A program made the position numbers and the translations under genes. From positions 1-33,263 of IMG/VR virus record IMGVR_UViG_3300033149_003998: DNA of 33,263 nucleotides. One strand, 5' to 3'. The notes under the pieces are model-generated. The model was not told the origin of the DNA, did no database searches, and saw only the letters and a list, made by a program, of their open reading frames with translations. Numbering within the stretch: the first letter of the stretch is position 1; the number at the start of each line of letters is the position of its first letter. The stretch comes from a virus. Shown here in pieces: positions 8,685 to 15,492 of the stretch.

Positions 8685-9038
8685 TTAGACTTTTGGCTTT
8701 AGGATGTCTGGAGGAGCTTTTACAGTAAGCTCTATATCTCCATGAATATCAAGATATGGCTTTTCGATGTAGCCTCTTTTCTTGCCTTTACATTTTAGAT
8801 AGAAGGCAATCGCCCAGGGCTCACCTTCTTTTATAGCTTGGATAAGCTTTGTTTCGCAGAGGTCAAGTGTTGTCTCTATTAATTCTTCAACAAGCTTCTG
8901 AAGTTTCTTACTTTTTTGTACTCGTCTTGTAATAGTACTACGATATACTCCAAGTAACTGAGCGGCACCGGCCATTATACCGCCTGCTTTTCTCAAGGCT
9001 TCTTCTACTTGTTTATTTGTTAGTTTTTTCTTATTCAT
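8685..9038 (-). CDS. terS: Terminase small subunit
   Basis: A 117-residue protein directly upstream of the large terminase, expected to recognise the packaging site. The N-terminal third contains a helix-turn-helix (residues about 20-45, AAQLLGVYRSTITRRVQK), followed by helices suited to ring assembly (VEELIETTLDLCETKLIQAI) and the EGEPWAIAFYLKCKGKKRGY segment seen in several small terminases. I choose ATG 9036-9038 over an upstream TTG because ATGAATAA here is the 8-base stop/start overlap that recurs elsewhere in this genome. The ribosome binding site is weak, so translation probably depends on the methyltransferase gene upstream. Confidence 0.82.
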   Translation of the reverse strand: MNKKKLTNKQVEEALRKAGGIMAGAAQLLGVYRSTITRRVQKSKKLQKLVEELIETTLDLCETKLIQAIKEGEPWAIAFYLKCKGKKRGYIEKPYLDIHGDIELTVKAPPDILKPKV

Positions 9039-10200
9039 TTTTAAATAATTTTTTCTCAATTTCAGCAAAATCTATCTTTTTATCATCCCGCATTAAGAAT
9101 ATATCTTTCCGTTTAACAAAATTATAATATCTTCTGATGATCATATCGCAGCAGTCTTCTTTAATTTCCATCATATAACACTTTCTATTTAATTTTTCAC
9201 AAGCAATTAATGTAGAACCATAACCTCCAAACAGATCTACAATAATATCATTATTTTCTGAATAATGTGAGATAAATTGTCCTGGCAAATTAATATTTTT
9301 CCCCATATTAAATTCTTTATGCTCTTTCGTTACTCTCATTGTCGGAACATCAATTATTGTAGAAAAGCCATCTCTTAAATTATTCATTTTAGTATTTCCG
9401 AATTTGCTTATTATATTATGTTTTTGCATTACTTGCTTATTTGAAATTAAAGTTGCATTTATAAAATTATGAACAAAAAAGTGACTAAATAAATCGTAAT
9501 ATTTCGATGCTAATAATACTTGTTGTTTATCGCTTCCCAGCCAAAACTGAATACAAGGTTTAATTTCCAGACAATTTTTGAATACACCATAAATATCATC
9601 TATGCCTAAATCAAATGGGGGGTCGTTAAATATTAGTTTTATTTTTTTACCGTTTACCAATTTATTTATATTCCCAATATCTCTTGAGTCATCACATAGC
9701 AATCTATGCTCACCTAACACCCACAAATCTCCTTTATGAGTAAAAGGTTTTCCTTCTGAAATTTCAGGGATTTCGTCATCTTTTTCTGTAATCTCAATAT
9801 CTTCTATTTTGAAACCGAAATCTTCAAAACCAATATCTTCAATATCAATCCCTATCTCCTGCAAACTTTCAAGCTCTATCGACAACAAATCTTTATCCCA
9901 TTCGCTCAATCTCGTAAGCTGATTATCTGCAAGCCTATAAGCTTTTACTTGTGCAGAAGTAAGATATTCAGCTTTTAGAACAGGCACTTTTTCAAGTTCA
10001 AGCTTTTTTGCAGCCAGCAATCGCCCATGCCCTGCAATAATTTCATTCTTTTTGTCTATTATTATAGGATTAATAAAACCGAAATTCTTTATTGAATTTG
10101 CGATTTTATTAATTTGATCTTCAGTGTGAATAACAGGATTGTTTATATAAGGAATAAGTTTGTCTATTTCAATATATTCAATTTTGAGTTTCTTATTCAT
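9031..10200 (-). CDS. ParB-domain DNA methyltransferase (N6-adenine/N4-cytosine type)
   Basis: The 389-residue protein joins two domains. Residues 1-95 are a ParB/sulfiredoxin-like N-terminal domain (LIPYINNPVIHTEDQI, EIIAGHGRLLAAKKL). Residues 185-365 are an amino-methyltransferase with the catalytic NDPPF motif (192-196) before the SAM-binding DLFGGYGST motif (322-330), the beta-class order. No restriction enzyme gene is nearby, so it is probably a solitary phage methylase protecting against host restriction or marking DNA for packaging; it sits directly before the terminase genes. ATG 10198-10200 is preceded by an in-frame GTG. A possible promoter lies just upstream. Confidence 0.88.
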   Translation of the reverse strand: MNKKLKIEYIEIDKLIPYINNPVIHTEDQINKIANSIKNFGFINPIIIDKKNEIIAGHGRLLAAKKLELEKVPVLKAEYLTSAQVKAYRLADNQLTRLSEWDKDLLSIELESLQEIGIDIEDIGFEDFGFKIEDIEITEKDDEIPEISEGKPFTHKGDLWVLGEHRLLCDDSRDIGNINKLVNGKKIKLIFNDPPFDLGIDDIYGVFKNCLEIKPCIQFWLGSDKQQVLLASKYYDLFSHFFVHNFINATLISNKQVMQKHNIISKFGNTKMNNLRDGFSTIIDVPTMRVTKEHKEFNMGKNINLPGQFISHYSENNDIIVDLFGGYGSTLIACEKLNRKCYMMEIKEDCCDMIIRRYYNFVKRKDIFLMRDDKKIDFAEIEKKLFKNE

Positions 10201-10205
10201 CACAC

Positions 10206-10412
10206 TTAAATCTTACCTTTATTCTTTCTATTTGTCAACCTCTCCTCTGCTTCCCTCTCCTGTATCCAGCAGCCTCTACAAAGAAGCCTTCCGTCAGCTA
10301 CTCTTGCCATGAAAGTCATGGCTCGGCTTCTACCGCATTTGTCGCAAGTTGGTAGATAGTGCAGTTCTATTCTTGGCTCTTTAATGTTTATATTTTCGTT
10401 TTTTAAAATCAT
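10206..10412 (-). CDS. Small zinc-finger-like protein (two CxxC pairs)
   Basis: A 68-residue protein with CDKCGRSRAMTF and LLCRGCW, two CxxC pairs about 20 residues apart, consistent with one zinc ribbon. The C-terminus is basic (TNRKNKGKI). It starts at ATG 10410-10412 behind the extended ribosome binding site GAAAGGAGCTGATAAC, which overlaps the end of the preceding gene. Zinc binding is inferred from Cys spacing; the molecular role is unknown. Confidence 0.75.
   Translation of the reverse strand: MILKNENINIKEPRIELHYLPTCDKCGRSRAMTFMARVADGRLLCRGCWIQEREAEERLTNRKNKGKI
10210..10238 (-). promoter_or_regulatory. Possible promoter before the methyltransferase/terminase genes
   Basis: Minus-strand TTGACA (10233-10238), 17-base spacer and TAAGAT (10210-10215, 4 of 6 consensus bases). 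It overlaps the 3' end of the zinc-finger gene and would start transcription just before the methyltransferase and the packaging genes. Confidence 0.35.
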
Positions 10413-10416
10413 GTTA

Positions 10417-10623
10417 TCAGCTCCTTTCTTTGTCTTCTAAAAATTTTTCTATATAATACGCCCCGTTTTTTTTCTTGGCAATAAAGTCCTCTTTCCAGGG
10501 CATACTTAAAAAGAAAACCTCTCTATTTGTTAAATCTCCGTATTTCTCAATCGCCTGCATTAAGGACATTTCTATAATATCTTTCTTATTCTGATTAGCT
10601 TTAAAACAAAAAAATATTTTCAT
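10417..10623 (-). CDS. Hypothetical protein (68 aa)
   Basis: Not recognised. The 68-residue protein is mixed-charge and soluble, with an EMSLMQAIEKYGDLTNREVF helix-rich centre. Its ATG overlaps the stop of the DnaQ-like exonuclease (ATGA) behind AAAGGTGATT, so it is co-translated with that enzyme. Its 3' end contains the ribosome binding site of the zinc-finger gene. Context suggests a small accessory DNA-metabolism protein, without direct evidence. Confidence 0.68.
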   Translation of the reverse strand: MKIFFCFKANQNKKDIIEMSLMQAIEKYGDLTNREVFFLSMPWKEDFIAKKKNGAYYIEKFLEDKERS

Positions 10624-11180
10624 AAAGAATCACCTTTAGCTTTTTTATAGATTTGATATGCCAGCATCGCATCTTGTAAGGCATTATGAAACCTATTTCT
10701 TGATAGATAGAATTTCCTGCAGGCTTCTGACATAGAGGTAACCTCTGGATAAAGAATCGGAGCAACATCATAATAATGGTAGTGGATATTATCGGCAACT
10801 GATATCCCATATCTCTGAGAATACTGCATAATAAAAAGAATGTCAAATGTGATATTCCAGCCCCAGAGCACAGAGCCTTTTATATAGCTTGCAAATTCAC
10901 GAAAAACCTTCCTGTTATCTATCTTTCTATTTTGTAGTTCGTCTATTGAATGTCCATTTATTTTAAGTGCTTTATAACTTGCAGTTTTCGAATTTTCTAT
11001 CTTGAATTCAAATATTTTTTCTCCAATAACTGCATTTTCTATCTGAAGTTTTCTAACAAGCTCCTCTTTCGCAAGCTTTACTACTCCGATTTCTATAATC
11101 TCATGTACATTCCAGTCAAGCCCTGTTGTCTCTATGTCTATGAAACACCGTGTTAAGGTTTTAGGATTGTCGGTTAGCAT
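10620..11180 (-). CDS. DnaQ-like 3'-5' exonuclease (DEDDh)
   Basis: The 186-residue protein carries the exonuclease I/II/III motifs of the DnaQ superfamily: FIDIETTG with D15 and E17, GWNITFDILF with D113, and HNALQD with H165 and D170. The histidine five residues before the last aspartate places it in the DEDDh class. It is freestanding, so it could proofread for the host polymerase or trim DNA ends during recombination. ATG 11178-11180 has a strong AAGGAGG site and overlaps the preceding gene by 20 bases. Confidence 0.9.
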   Translation of the reverse strand: MLTDNPKTLTRCFIDIETTGLDWNVHEIIEIGVVKLAKEELVRKLQIENAVIGEKIFEFKIENSKTASYKALKINGHSIDELQNRKIDNRKVFREFASYIKGSVLWGWNITFDILFIMQYSQRYGISVADNIHYHYYDVAPILYPEVTSMSEACRKFYLSRNRFHNALQDAMLAYQIYKKAKGDSL

Positions 11181-11418
11181 TTTTCAAAGCCTCCTTTATT
11201 GCCTCACAAGTCTGTTTATTTACTGGTCTTCTTTCTTCAGTCCAGCACTCAGGGTATTGCCAGACTTCCACGCTTTCTTCCGGGTTCACAAAAGCTAAAA
11301 ACATATACAAACCACATTTCGAACACTTCATTTTTCTCCTCCTTATACAGCTATAATCAAAATAATTAAAATACGGACAATATCTATATATCCCAATAGG
11401 ATTAATCGGGCATTTCAT
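11161..11418 (-). CDS. Cys-rich small protein
   Basis: An 85-residue protein with Cys at 3, 14, 24, 32 and 35 (MKCSKCGLYMF), suggesting a small metal-binding fold. Family not recognised. The frame is open further upstream, but the ribosome binding site GGAGG lies 9 bases before ATG 11416-11418, which I take as the start. ATG 11422-11424 is only 3 bases from that site. It overlaps the end of the RuvC-like gene by 17 bases. Confidence 0.68.
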   Translation of the reverse strand: MKCPINPIGIYRYCPYFNYFDYSCIRRRKMKCSKCGLYMFLAFVNPEESVEVWQYPECWTEERRPVNKQTCEAIKEALKNANRQS

Positions 11419-11896
11419 CTTCATTATCCTCCACAATCCTTGTTTCTGCATAAAGAAGCAATCCCAGAGCGTCGTAACAATCGTCTGGGAAAAACGGGTC
11501 GTACTCTATACCTGCTACCTCGCAAACTAAGGCAGCTACCTTGTTCTTCCCAGATTGTCTTTTAACATTAAAATAAGACTTCCATGTAGTATTTTGAATT
11601 CCATCCATAACAGGAATATTTCTTTTCCCTGCTGCAAGCTTGAAAAGTGCCTGCAGATAATGCGCTGCCTTGATTGCTCTTTGCCCCCGCATGAAGGTTT
11701 CCTCATAAAAAATACACTCAGGCTCAACTTTGTCTAATACCTTGCACATTTCATCAAAGAAATCAACCACCTTATCATCAACTGTTCTGTGTTTTTTCCT
11801 CTTAAATTCCAGAAAATCTAATCTGAACTTCCCATTATCTTCCCGCCAAGCCAGCCCTGTTACCTTACTGCCTGGATCTATTGCAAGGATTTTCAT
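11402..11896 (-). CDS. RuvC-like Holliday junction resolvase
   Basis: This 164-residue RNase H-fold nuclease resembles phage RuvC-like resolvases. It has D7 in MKILAIDPGS, the FYEET acidic motif at residues 63-67, and the C-terminal DDCYDALG motif with D138, D139 and D142. It would resolve branched recombination or replication intermediates before packaging. Length is normal for the family. It starts at ATG 11894-11896, overlapping the YopX-like stop (ATGA), behind AGGAG. Confidence 0.88.
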   Translation of the reverse strand: MKILAIDPGSKVTGLAWREDNGKFRLDFLEFKRKKHRTVDDKVVDFFDEMCKVLDKVEPECIFYEETFMRGQRAIKAAHYLQALFKLAAGKRNIPVMDGIQNTTWKSYFNVKRQSGKNKVAALVCEVAGIEYDPFFPDDCYDALGLLLYAETRIVEDNEDEMPD

Positions 11897-12372
11897 TTTT
11901 TTTCAACTCCTCTCTTTATTTTCTGTATTTCCTTTTCTATTAAGTTAGGCGTTTCATATACATTACCGACTACCTCGCTTCTTTTTGCTGTAAAAGAAGC
12001 TCTTGTAAAAAAGCATGGCTTATTTAGAGCTGACTCTTCTAATATTTCGCTATATGTTATATTATAAAATGGATTGTGTAAGTAACGACCAATAGAAAAT
12101 CCACATCTTACTTCTCCAATAATATATCCTTCCGATTCATTATGATATACCTCTTCTTTACTTCGTATAAAAAAATCCTTTTTAATAAAATCTCTCTCAT
12201 AAATTTCTTTTTTGTTTTTATCCATTCCAACAAATATATTTTTTTCATCATGTTTGATATATTTCCTTGTCCATATTTCACCGTCTTTTGAATAATACCA
12301 TCTCCCCTTAAAAAACCACTCGAAACCGACTATTTTTTTGTTCTTTATTAGCCGAAACTTAATCTCTCTCAT
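11893..12372 (-). CDS. YopX-family phage protein
   Basis: The 159-residue protein opens with MREIKFRLI and contains VGMDKNKKEIYERDFI and the C-terminal EVVGNVYETPNLI, the three hallmarks of the YopX family of phage proteins, whose function is unknown. The frame is open upstream to 12408, but MREIKFR at 12370-12372 matches the family start and follows AAGGAAGCTGATAAAA, a variant of the genome's recurrent start cassette. The start overlaps the end of the preceding gene by 14 bases. Confidence 0.85.
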   Translation of the reverse strand: MREIKFRLIKNKKIVGFEWFFKGRWYYSKDGEIWTRKYIKHDEKNIFVGMDKNKKEIYERDFIKKDFFIRSKEEVYHNESEGYIIGEVRCGFSIGRYLHNPFYNITYSEILEESALNKPCFFTRASFTAKRSEVVGNVYETPNLIEKEIQKIKRGVEKK

Positions 12373-12778
12373 TTTTATCAGCTTCCTTATTAAAATCAAC
12401 ACATCCATCTTTTTTTAATCTAACCAAATCTTTAGCCAACTCCTCGACTAATATACCCCTATATTCTCGATATATCCATTTTATTAACTCCCGACAAGTC
12501 GGTGCTTTGATAAGATGTAAGAATTCACAACTCCAGAATGTATTAGACACCCAGATTGTACATTCCCCATTAAATTCACAATCCCCCTTATACCCATCTG
12601 GGTCGTTAGATAACATAATGTGCGGACAACTATCAATCTCCTTAAAAAACTTTAAAACCCATTCGGTTTTCTCATCATCCTGTATCCAATACCACCCTCC
12701 ACCCCCTTGCGGGAATCCCAATTCTTTTAATTTCTTGCATAGTTCCAAACTCGGTACTTCTTTTTTAATATCAAACAT
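12359..12778 (-). CDS. Conserved-looking hypothetical phage protein
   Basis: The 139-residue protein has two segments that recall widespread small phage proteins of unknown function: an N-terminal VPSLELCKKLKELGFPQ with an aromatic GGGGWYWI following, and a later IKAPTCRELIKWI. Several Cys residues are present. The start, ATG 12776-12778, follows AAGGAGCTGATAATA. The C-terminus KEADKNERD is dictated by the next gene's ribosome binding site and start, which are embedded here. No function can be assigned. Confidence 0.72.
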   Translation of the reverse strand: MFDIKKEVPSLELCKKLKELGFPQGGGGWYWIQDDEKTEWVLKFFKEIDSCPHIMLSNDPDGYKGDCEFNGECTIWVSNTFWSCEFLHLIKAPTCRELIKWIYREYRGILVEELAKDLVRLKKDGCVDFNKEADKNERD

Positions 12779-12800
12779 TATTATCAGCTCCTTCCTTTAT

Positions 12801-12968
12801 TTATAGTTGCTCGGGTTGCAAGAATTTAAAAACTTTACATCTTCTTGCTAATCTTTTTTTCCACTTCCAATCCAGTTTCCCTTCCAGTTCCTTTTCCAAT
12901 TTTTTCTGTGCTTTTACACAATTTGGATAATGCCAACAAGCCAAACAATCTACTATTATTTTACTCAA
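12801..12968 (-). CDS. Small Cys-containing protein with TTG start (55 aa)
   Basis: A 55-residue frame fills an otherwise empty gap after the helicase gene. It starts at TTG 12966-12968, overlapping the helicase stop in TTGAGTAA, 9 bases after AAGGAG; this is the same geometry as the ATGAATAA junctions elsewhere. The product begins with DCLACWHYPNC (Cys 8, 11, 17) and has a basic, Trp-rich second half with Cys 44. It may bind a metal ion. An adjacent in-frame TTG is an alternative start. Family not recognised. Confidence 0.62.
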   Translation of the reverse strand: MSKIIVDCLACWHYPNCVKAQKKLEKELEGKLDWKWKKRLARRCKVFKFLQPEQL

Positions 12969-14307
12969 CAATATCAGCTCCTTCCTCTTCTAAATTAGAA
13001 ATAAACTGATTTTTAAGGTCAATATAAAGCTTGACCTCGCCTGTTTTTCCTTGCCTGTTTTTTCTAATATAACAATACAAAATATTCTTCAATCGCTCAT
13101 AATTTTCAAAATCTTTTTCTTTATCGAGATAATAAAGAGGTCTGAATAACATTAAAACCTTATCAGCATCCTGTTCTATCGCCCCAGATTCTCTTAAATC
13201 TGACAATATAGGTCTTTTGTCCGTTCTATGTTCAACACAACGGTTTAGTTGACTTAAAAGAACGATAGGAATATTCAATTCTTTAGCTAAGGCTTTTAAT
13301 GTTCGTGTAATTGTCTCTATTTCAGCATTTCTTGTTTGTTCCCGTCGGTCTGGTAAAATATAAGATAAATAATCTATATAAACAATATCGATATTATTAT
13401 ATTTTCTCCATTTTCGCATTTTGAAAATCAAATCTGACAATTTAATTCCACCAGAATCCTCAATAAATAGATTCCATGACAAATTATCATATATAGATTT
13501 ATTGATTTCCTGATATTCATTAAATTTTTTATAATTATGTTGTTTTTTCTGGAAAATTATTTCTCTTCTGCTTTTTCCACCTAATAATTTAATTACCCTA
13601 TCCATAATATTTGTTTTTGTCATTTCCAGAGACATAAAACCAACATTTAAGCTACATTCACAATTATTTTTAATAAGATTAATAGTAAACATTGTTTTAC
13701 CCATGCTCGGACGCCCTGCAATAATAATCAAGTCTCCTTTTTCAAATCTAATATATTTGTCAAGTATTAAAAACCCTGTTTTAATAAATTGTTTTTCTTC
13801 TTCTTTTTCTATAATCTCTTTTATCGTATCAAGATACTCTTTTATAACCATTTTAAAACTTTCATTGTCTTCTTTCTGAAAACCAAAATCAGAAATCTCA
13901 GTAAGTTTTTCTGTTATTTCAAAAGCAATTTTTTTAATATTTTCTTTCTCTTTTAATTTCTCCAGGTTTTGAATAAATAAGTCGTATATTTTTCTGGTTT
14001 TCCAATAATAAAATAAACTTTCTAATCTTTTAACAAAAATACATTCAGGAATATAACTCATTTCTATTTTCTCTAACATTCCAGCTAAATCTTCAATTCC
14101 TTTCTTTTTAATACTCTCATCAATAGCACAGTAATCCATTTTGTCATCTTTAGAAAATCTTTTGAAAATAACAAATAAGGTTTTTAGAAGATTATTAAAA
14201 AATAAGTCAGGAAAAAGATTATATTTAATAAATCCTTCTGGATTTTCATATAGGAAACATAGAACTTCAAATTCCAGTTGATCATCATTCATTTTAAAGT
14301 TTTCCAT
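12961..14307 (-). CDS. Replicative DNA helicase, DnaB-like
   Basis: The 448-residue protein is a RecA-fold hexameric helicase. The N-terminal domain (residues about 1-110) is followed by a linker and the ATPase domain: Walker A GRPSMGKT at 198-205, FMSLEMTKTN, Walker B region DIVYIDYLSYILP, then IVLLSQLNR, LSDLRESGAIEQDADKVLML and the C-terminal RKNRQGKTGEV motif carrying the arginine finger. Length matches DnaB. It lies directly after the initiator-like gene, giving an initiator/helicase pair. ATG 14305-14307 follows AAAGGAG. The 3' end overlaps a small gene by 8 bases. Confidence 0.95.
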   Translation of the reverse strand: MENFKMNDDQLEFEVLCFLYENPEGFIKYNLFPDLFFNNLLKTLFVIFKRFSKDDKMDYCAIDESIKKKGIEDLAGMLEKIEMSYIPECIFVKRLESLFYYWKTRKIYDLFIQNLEKLKEKENIKKIAFEITEKLTEISDFGFQKEDNESFKMVIKEYLDTIKEIIEKEEEKQFIKTGFLILDKYIRFEKGDLIIIAGRPSMGKTMFTINLIKNNCECSLNVGFMSLEMTKTNIMDRVIKLLGGKSRREIIFQKKQHNYKKFNEYQEINKSIYDNLSWNLFIEDSGGIKLSDLIFKMRKWRKYNNIDIVYIDYLSYILPDRREQTRNAEIETITRTLKALAKELNIPIVLLSQLNRCVEHRTDKRPILSDLRESGAIEQDADKVLMLFRPLYYLDKEKDFENYERLKNILYCYIRKNRQGKTGEVKLYIDLKNQFISNLEEEGADIVE

Positions 14308-14321
14308 TTTTACACTCCTTT

Positions 14322-15107
14322 CTATAACTCATCAAAAAAACTTTTTTTATCTTTTTCATACTCATCTTCCCAGCCCTTAGCATTTAGCCATGTAGCAGGA
14401 TAAGGGATAAATTGTCCATTGTTTTTAGTCCAGTCTTCACTTTTTTTAGCAATTTCTAAAGAAGACATAATTTTATTAAAGAGGTTTTTGTCTGGTTTGA
14501 TTTTATTCCAGACTTTTTCAGCTTTACCTTTAGCTCTTTTTTTAGGATAAGCTTTCCAGAATTCATTAAAGCGTTGCGCATATATATTATTTTTATTTTT
14601 ATTTACATTTACTTTTTCTTTTTCTTTTTCTTTTGTGTCATTCTTGCACGGATTTTGAACATTTATCGAATTATTGTTAACATTTATTGAATTAATGTTG
14701 ACATTTATTATATTATTGTAATTGGATATATCTATTAAAACATATTCATTTATCGCTTCTACCGCCTTTTTTCGTTTTGCTGCTTCAAAGTATCTTTTTT
14801 GAATACCTCTTGATGTTAGAATTTCGTATTTATCAAACAATTCTTTATTAAAAATATTGCGTACAATTAAAGTATTAATGCAAGCATTTATAGAATTAAT
14901 GTCAACATTAATTTCTTTTTTGATTAAAAGTGTTAAATCATTATTGAATTCTATATAATAACCTTTATTTCTGTAAATATGTTGAAGTAGAACAATCCAG
15001 ACAGCAAGTCCTATTGCCTCATGTTCAATCAAATACATTTTTAAATCATTATCAAAATTAACATCAAGAGGAAAATAATCTATTCCTGGCTTTGTTGTTC
15101 TTGCCAT
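14322..15107 (-). CDS. Replication initiator-like protein (DUF4373 / phage replication family)
   Basis: The 261-residue protein begins MARTTKPGIDYFPLDVNFDN and contains EILTSRGIQKRYFEA, diagnostic of the Lin1244/Lin1753-like N-terminal domain (DUF4373). A low-complexity Asn/Ile/Val linker follows (residues about 125-150). The C-terminal part (FNEFWKAYPKKRAKGKA, ending QFIPYPATWLNAKGWEDE) is typical of phage replication proteins that load DnaB-type helicases. The linker is encoded by tandem 21-bp repeats that may be the origin. I choose ATG 15105-15107; an upstream GTG at 15114-15116 lies too close to the AGGAG site. Confidence 0.85.
   Translation of the reverse strand: MARTTKPGIDYFPLDVNFDNDLKMYLIEHEAIGLAVWIVLLQHIYRNKGYYIEFNNDLTLLIKKEINVDINSINACINTLIVRNIFNKELFDKYEILTSRGIQKRYFEAAKRKKAVEAINEYVLIDISNYNNIINVNINSINVNNNSINVQNPCKNDTKEKEKEKVNVNKNKNNIYAQRFNEFWKAYPKKRAKGKAEKVWNKIKPDKNLFNKIMSSLEIAKKSEDWTKNNGQFIPYPATWLNAKGWEDEYEKDKKSFFDEL
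14655..14718. repeat. Three tandem 21-bp iterons (candidate replication origin)
   Basis: Three direct repeats with exact 21-bp period have cores CATTTATCGAATTATTG, CATTTATTGAATTAATG and CATTTATTATATTATTG, each preceded by (A/G)A. They lie in the initiator gene and encode the heptad SINVNNN and variants. AT-rich DNA lies on both sides. Arrangement recalls lambda-type origins inside the initiator gene; origin activity is inferred. Confidence 0.55.
14881..14914. repeat. Second iteron cluster in the initiator gene
   Basis: A further full unit (CATTTATAGAATTAATG) and a partial one (CATTAATT) with the same 21-bp spacing lie about 165 bp from the main array. They encode INVDINSINACIN. Together with the main array this gives five units in one gene. 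Confidence 0.45.
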
Positions 15108-15112
15108 TATTT

Positions 15113-15337
15113 TCACTCTCCTATCTTTCTATTAACAAAATCCCATAACTCTTCTTCTAATTCTTCAGAACATAAAAATATAAAAATCAATTCAATAAAT
15201 TCGTCTTTTGTTAAATCCCAACCAGCCATACCTCTACTCATTGTAATTCTTAAAGGAATATCTTCTGCAGAATTACTTGAATATAGAAAATCAGCAACCT
15301 CTATTAATCTTCTTAAGATTTTTGTTTTCAGGAACAT
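15113..15337 (-). CDS. Small acidic protein before the initiator gene
   Basis: A 74-residue, mostly helical, acidic protein (MFLKTKILRRLIEVADFLY... ending EELWDFVNRKIGE). Not recognised. It is the first gene after the structured leader and starts at ATG 15335-15337 behind GAGGAGGG. The stop falls just before the initiator start, so the two are likely co-translated. It might be a partner or modulator of the initiator, but only position supports this. Confidence 0.7.
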   Translation of the reverse strand: MFLKTKILRRLIEVADFLYSSNSAEDIPLRITMSRGMAGWDLTKDEFIELIFIFLCSEELEEELWDFVNRKIGE

Positions 15338-15351
15338 ATGAATCCCTCCTC

Positions 15352-15417
15352 AAAAGAAAGCCCGCTGGAGTTGTGAGAGAGAGGCTAAAAGAAAGGATAG
15401 CCTTGACACCAGCGGGC
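15352..15417 (-). terminator. Conditional terminator before the replication genes
   Basis: A 9-bp perfect stem GCCCGCUGG/CCAGCGGGC (15417-15409 with 15368-15360) is followed on the minus strand by UUUCUUUU (15359-15352). The 40-nt loop contains a nested 6-bp hairpin (AGGCUA/UAGCCU). It stands after the nuclease gene and immediately before the ribosome binding site of the replication genes, the position of an attenuator. Confidence 0.6.
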
Positions 15418-15431
15418 ATATTTCTTATAAT
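15403..15431 (+). promoter_or_regulatory. Consensus plus-strand promoter opposing the operon
   Basis: TTGACA (15403-15408), 17-bp spacer, TATAAT (15426-15431): a perfect sigma70-type promoter on the plus strand. It is the only such site I find on the strand that carries no genes. Expected start near 15438, giving RNA antisense to the leader's 5' end and to the nuclease gene. Confidence 0.65.
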
Positions 15432-15464
15432 TAGCATAGTTATACCTCTCTCTCACATTTATAT

Positions 15465-15492
15465 ATTATACATCTTCTTCTCCGTTTGTCAA
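15465..15492 (-). promoter_or_regulatory. Consensus promoter for the replication operon
   Basis: Minus-strand TTGACA (15487-15492), 16-bp spacer, TATAAT (15465-15470), both hexamers perfect. It overlaps the stop codon of the nuclease gene. Expected start near 15458, exactly at the left arm of the long inverted repeat in the leader. Confidence 0.7.

Larger units (their letters stand above)
15352..15458 (-). ncRNA. Structured leader or small RNA with pseudoknot potential
   Basis: RNA starting near 15458 from the promoter at 15465-15492 would begin with segment A, UGUGAGAGAGAGG. It continues with B, GCCCGCUGG, a nested hairpin, then A' (CCUCUCUCUCACA, 13-bp perfect complement of A), B' (CCAGCGGGC) and a U-rich tract. 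The order A-B-A'-B' is that of an H-type pseudoknot with only 3 nt between A' and B'. It is either a 5' leader controlling the replication genes or a free RNA of about 105 nt. Existence and function are inferred from sequence alone. Confidence 0.5.

Noticed and set aside
10601-10846. Second minus-strand frame inside the DnaQ-like gene
   Set aside because: It is an overlapping frame of a gene with all exonuclease motifs and encodes no recognisable sequence.
14655-14718. CRISPR array
   Set aside because: Units are contiguous 21-bp repeats without unique spacers, and lie inside a gene.
14702-14920. TTGACA/TGTCAA hexamers in the iteron clusters as promoters
   Set aside because: No acceptable -10 hexamer at 16-18 bp on either strand; the hexamers are part of the repeat unit.
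15291-15437. 48-codon minus-strand frame through the hairpin region (starts at ATG 15435-15437)
   Set aside because: No ribosome binding site, and the frame's symmetry (repeated PAG and LS segments) comes from the inverted repeats rather than from a protein. It overlaps the 15113-15337 gene in another frame.
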